Below, one piece after another: positions 11,567 to 14,072 of a stretch of DNA of 14,072 nt; within the stretch, counting starts at the first letter, position 1; each line of letters begins with the position of its first letter. Position numbers and translations under genes: made by a program. The notes beneath the pieces are model-generated. The model had not been told where the DNA came from. It saw only the letters and a program-made list of their open reading frames with translations, and did no database searches. This DNA comes from JBFFXF01 sp041569895 (lineage in GTDB: Bacteria > Planctomycetota > UBA8108 > JACQVS01), in NCBI GenBank assembly GCA_041569895.1, contig JBFFXF010000193.1, forward strand, positions 1 through 14,072, written 5' to 3'.

Positions 11567-14072
11567 GTGGGACGCCCCGGAAGCCAGCGGCGCTGGAGAC
11601 CGTGGATCGTCGCGCTCGCCGTCGTCGCCGTCGCCGCGCTGGCCGCGCCGTTCATCATCGAGCGCCGGGTGAGCTACTACACCGACGGCGAGAACGTACG
11701 CGCGCCCGAGAGCGAGGCCCGCGATTCGATCCGGGAGATCCTCTGGGAAGAGCCGCGTGACGTCGGGCCGCAGATCAACGCCGCGGACAGCGACGAGTAC
11801 GAGCCGTGCGTCAGTCCCGACGGCGACCTCCTCGTGTTTACGCGAGGCCGCGCCGGAGGCGACGCGGACCTCTGGGCGGCCGCGCGCTCGCGAGGCCGCT
11901 GGGTCGACCCGCAGCCGCTTGGCGCCCTGAACACGCCGGCGGACGAGCTCGGCGCCGCGTTCAGTCCGGACGGCGATCTGCTCTTTTTCTCGTCGGACCG
12001 TGACGGCGGACACGGCGGCCACGACATCTGGGTCAGCGTTCGCGCCGGCGACGGCAGCTGGAGCGCGCCCGAGAACGCCGGCGCGGCGGTGAACACGGCG
12101 TGGAACGAGCTCGATCCGGCGCCGTCCGCCGACGGGGCCCGTCTCTACTTCACGAGCGATCGCCGGGCCGGCGAGGAGCGACGCGGACCGTGGACCGCGA
12201 CGATTCGCGCCCGGCTCCGTTCCGCCAACTACGACATCTTCGTCGCCGACCGCGTCCCCGATCCCGTGGTCGACGGGGCCGCCACCGGACCGTCGATTGC
12301 CGGATCGTGGACCCTGGCGCCCGCTCGAGCGCTCCTCGCGCTCAACGGCGCCTGGGCCGAGGGCGCGACGGCGGTCTCGCCCGCCCGGGACTTCCTCTAC
12401 TTCGCGAGCAACCGCCCCGGCGGCGCGGGAGGCTTCGACCTCTATCGCGTGCGTCTGATCGGCGGCGAGACCACCGTGCCGGAGTCGCTCGGACCGCTGG
12501 TCAACTCGACGGCGCACGAGCTCGACCCGGCGCTGAGCAGCGGCGGCTTCGAGCTCTACTTCGCCCGCGAGCGGGACGGGCACGAGGACATCTTCGTGAC
12601 GCGATCGCGCGAGGTCTTCGTGACGCGCGAGCGCGAGGGCCCCTACTGGAGCCTCGCCGCCGTGCTCGCCTTTCTCGCCGATCTCATCGCCGCGATCCCG
12701 ACGGGGCTGCTGATCCTGCTGCTCTACCTGCTCTTCTGCCTGCTCTTCCTGCGGCTGCTCCGCGGCCGGCTGGGAACGCTCAACCTCCTGGCGCGATGCT
12801 TCCTGATCGCCATCCTCGTGCACCTCCTGCTGGCGCTCTGGATGAATCGCCACCGCGTGCACCGCGTGCTCCTGCAGGCCCTCGACGTCGAGGAGAAGCA
12901 CGAGCTCTTCGAGATCGCCGTCGAGGGACTGCCGGAGGAAGAGGTCGGCGTCGACATCCGCGAGGCGGTCGCGTCGGCGGGAAGCGACGAGCTGCCCTCG
13001 CTCGGTGCGGAGCTCGTGCGCCGACCGCCTCCGCGCGATGACACGCAGATGCGCGAGCTCGAACGGGTCGAGCCGTTGACGGTGACACCGCTCCGGTCCG
13101 CCGAGCTCCCGACGGAGACGCCGCTCGACGCTCCGGCTCCCGTGCCGGAGTTGACGGCGCCCGCCACGACGGCGCTCCCCGATCCACAGCCGCTCGCGGC
13201 GGATCTGGACCTCGACAGGGCGCCCCCCGTGGAGCCGCGTGACACGCCGGCGCCAGAGGCTGCGACGCCGGTCGTTCCCGAGCTGGACTCCTCACGCCGC
13301 CAGCGTGATCGAGTCGTCGAGACGCCGGTCGCCTCGGCGCGGGTCGCGCCCGCGCCGGCGACGTTGCCCCCGCTCGATGCGCCGCTCGCGCCCGTCGCCC
13401 CGCCGCTTCCCGCTCGCGGCGAATCGCTTCCCGAGGAGCGACTGCCGGAGGCGCTGCCACCCGATGACGACACCGCTCTCCCGGATCCGACGGCCAACGT
13501 CGCCATCGAGCGCGAGCGCGGTCCGCCGGCGGCGGAGCCCGCGCCGGAGACACCGACGATTCCGCGCCGACGCCCCGAGCCGAGGCGCGTGGCGAGCCGG
13601 CGAGACGAGGTCGCGACTGCGCGGCACGAGATCACGCTTGCCGCGGTCACGCCGGTCACACGCGCGCCTCCGACCCGCGAGCCCGAGGGCCGGCCATCGC
13701 CCTCCGCGCTGGCCGACAGACCGGGCGCGGTGACGCCGTCACCCGTGGCGCCGTCGCGACGGGAAGAGCCACCGGGGACGACGTACTCGCCGCGCCCCGT
13801 CGCCGTGGCGACTCCGCCGGCGCCGGACGAGGCCGGCCGGCAGCCGACGCGTCCGGTGCTCGAGCGCCGTCGCGCGTCACCTCGACGGCGAACGTCACGT
13901 CCGGGCCCGCATACCGAGCAGGTGGCCGCCGTCCGGACGCCATCGAGGCCCGCCGCGGTGCTGGCGATCGACCGCGGACCACGGAGGCGCGACCTCGAGC
14001 GCAACCTGGCTCGCATCGATCCCGCCGGTGACGATGCGCCCCGGGTCGTCGTCGCGGCGACACGCCGCGACG
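11567..14072 (+). CDS. PD40 propeller protein with TonB/TolA-like Pro-rich arm (partial, runs off window)
   Basis: The frame is open for 835 codons from the GTG at 11567 to the window end with no stop, so the C-terminus is missing. In order: a membrane anchor (about 9-30) after a basic N-terminus, then a PD40 (WD40-like, TolB-type) propeller with at least five blade motifs near residues 83, 133, 186, 271 and 325, such as FSPDGDLLFFSSDRDGGHGG and SPARDFLYFASNR. Two membrane helices follow (about 378-396 and 408-426) with a basic loop between them (RLLRGR). From about 486 to the end the chain is Pro/Arg/Ala-rich and probably disordered. The positive-inside rule puts both the propeller and the Pro-rich arm in the periplasm. 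The last helix, FLIAILVHLLLALW, has His419, as TonB has a key histidine in its helix. Family membership of the C-terminal part is inferred from layout, not from a recognised domain. Confidence 0.8.
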   Translation, partial: MGRPGSQRRWRPWIVALAVVAVAALAAPFIIERRVSYYTDGENVRAPESEARDSIREILWEEPRDVGPQINAADSDEYEPCVSPDGDLLVFTRGRAGGDADLWAAARSRGRWVDPQPLGALNTPADELGAAFSPDGDLLFFSSDRDGGHGGHDIWVSVRAGDGSWSAPENAGAAVNTAWNELDPAPSADGARLYFTSDRRAGEERRGPWTATIRARLRSANYDIFVADRVPDPVVDGAATGPSIAGSWTLAPARALLALNGAWAEGATAVSPARDFLYFASNRPGGAGGFDLYRVRLIGGETTVPESLGPLVNSTAHELDPALSSGGFELYFARERDGHEDIFVTRSREVFVTREREGPYWSLAAVLAFLADLIAAIPTGLLILLLYLLFCLLFLRLLRGRLGTLNLLARCFLIAILVHLLLALWMNRHRVHRVLLQALDVEEKHELFEIAVEGLPEEEVGVDIREAVASAGSDELPSLGAELVRRPPPRDDTQMRELERVEPLTVTPLRSAELPTETPLDAPAPVPELTAPATTALPDPQPLAADLDLDRAPPVEPRDTPAPEAATPVVPELDSSRRQRDRVVETPVASARVAPAPATLPPLDAPLAPVAPPLPARGESLPEERLPEALPPDDDTALPDPTANVAIERERGPPAAEPAPETPTIPRRRPEPRRVASRRDEVATARHEITLAAVTPVTRAPPTREPEGRPSPSALADRPGAVTPSPVAPSRREEPPGTTYSPRPVAVATPPAPDEAGRQPTRPVLERRRASPRRRTSRPGPHTEQVAAVRTPSRPAAVLAIDRGPRRRDLERNLARIDPAGDDAPRVVVAATRRD

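Noticed and set aside
11066..12901. Minus-strand open frame of about 610 codons opposite ExbD and the propeller gene
   Set aside because: The translation is His/Glu/Arg/Val-rich without motifs, while the plus strand encodes ExbD and recognisable PD40 blades.
12724..14016. Minus-strand open frame of about 430 codons rich in Ser and Gly
   Set aside because: It is the antisense reading of the Pro/Arg/Ala-rich arm; no start context or domain supports it.

Overview
The window is high-GC bacterial DNA, most likely from an uncultured or little-studied member of the Planctomycetota. This is an inference from gene content: a secreted ThuA-domain protein, a large secreted redoxin / cytochrome-c / copper-monooxygenase-like fusion, a Gcw_chp-type putative porin, and a giant TPR protein next to ExbB/ExbD. 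No rRNA, tRNA, CRISPR array, transposase or phage gene was seen.

Left half (1-6469): five genes, all on the minus strand. Reading in the direction of transcription, they are a PHP-family phosphatase (6469-5651), the redoxin/cytochrome/monooxygenase-like fusion (5293-3311), a TorF/Gcw_chp-type putative porin (2882-1947), and a ThuA-domain protein (1778-762) that overlaps a gamma-glutamylcyclotransferase-like gene (765-268) by 4 bases. The porin gene ends in a canonical intrinsic terminator. The other three 3' ends abut intergenic islands of degenerate short tandem repeats (about 46-262, 3208-3304 and 5363-5614). The islands share hexamer types, heptamers and flanking sequence, so they look like three copies of one composite dispersed repeat. 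Two contain long runs of GGG spaced by three bases, a canonical G-quadruplex pattern.

Right half (6739 to the window end): a tight plus-strand operon of four genes, separated from the PHP gene by a 269-bp divergent intergenic region. The genes are a 1181-residue exported TPR protein, an ExbB/TolQ-type proton-channel subunit with a long N-terminal leader, an ExbD/TolR-type subunit, and a long open frame that runs off the window end. The first three overlap by ATGA and the last starts 3 bases after the exbD-type stop. The last protein has a membrane anchor, a PD40 (TolB-like) beta-propeller, two more membrane helices, and then at least 350 residues of Pro/Arg/Ala-rich sequence. Its last helix carries a histidine, and the long Pro-rich tail behind it recalls TonB/TolA.

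Together the operon looks like a compact energy-transducing envelope machine of Tol/Ton type. The motor is ExbB plus ExbD, a TPR protein acts as periplasmic scaffold, and the propeller and the TonB/TolA-like arm are fused in one polypeptide. The fusion and the repeat family are the two most unusual things in the window.
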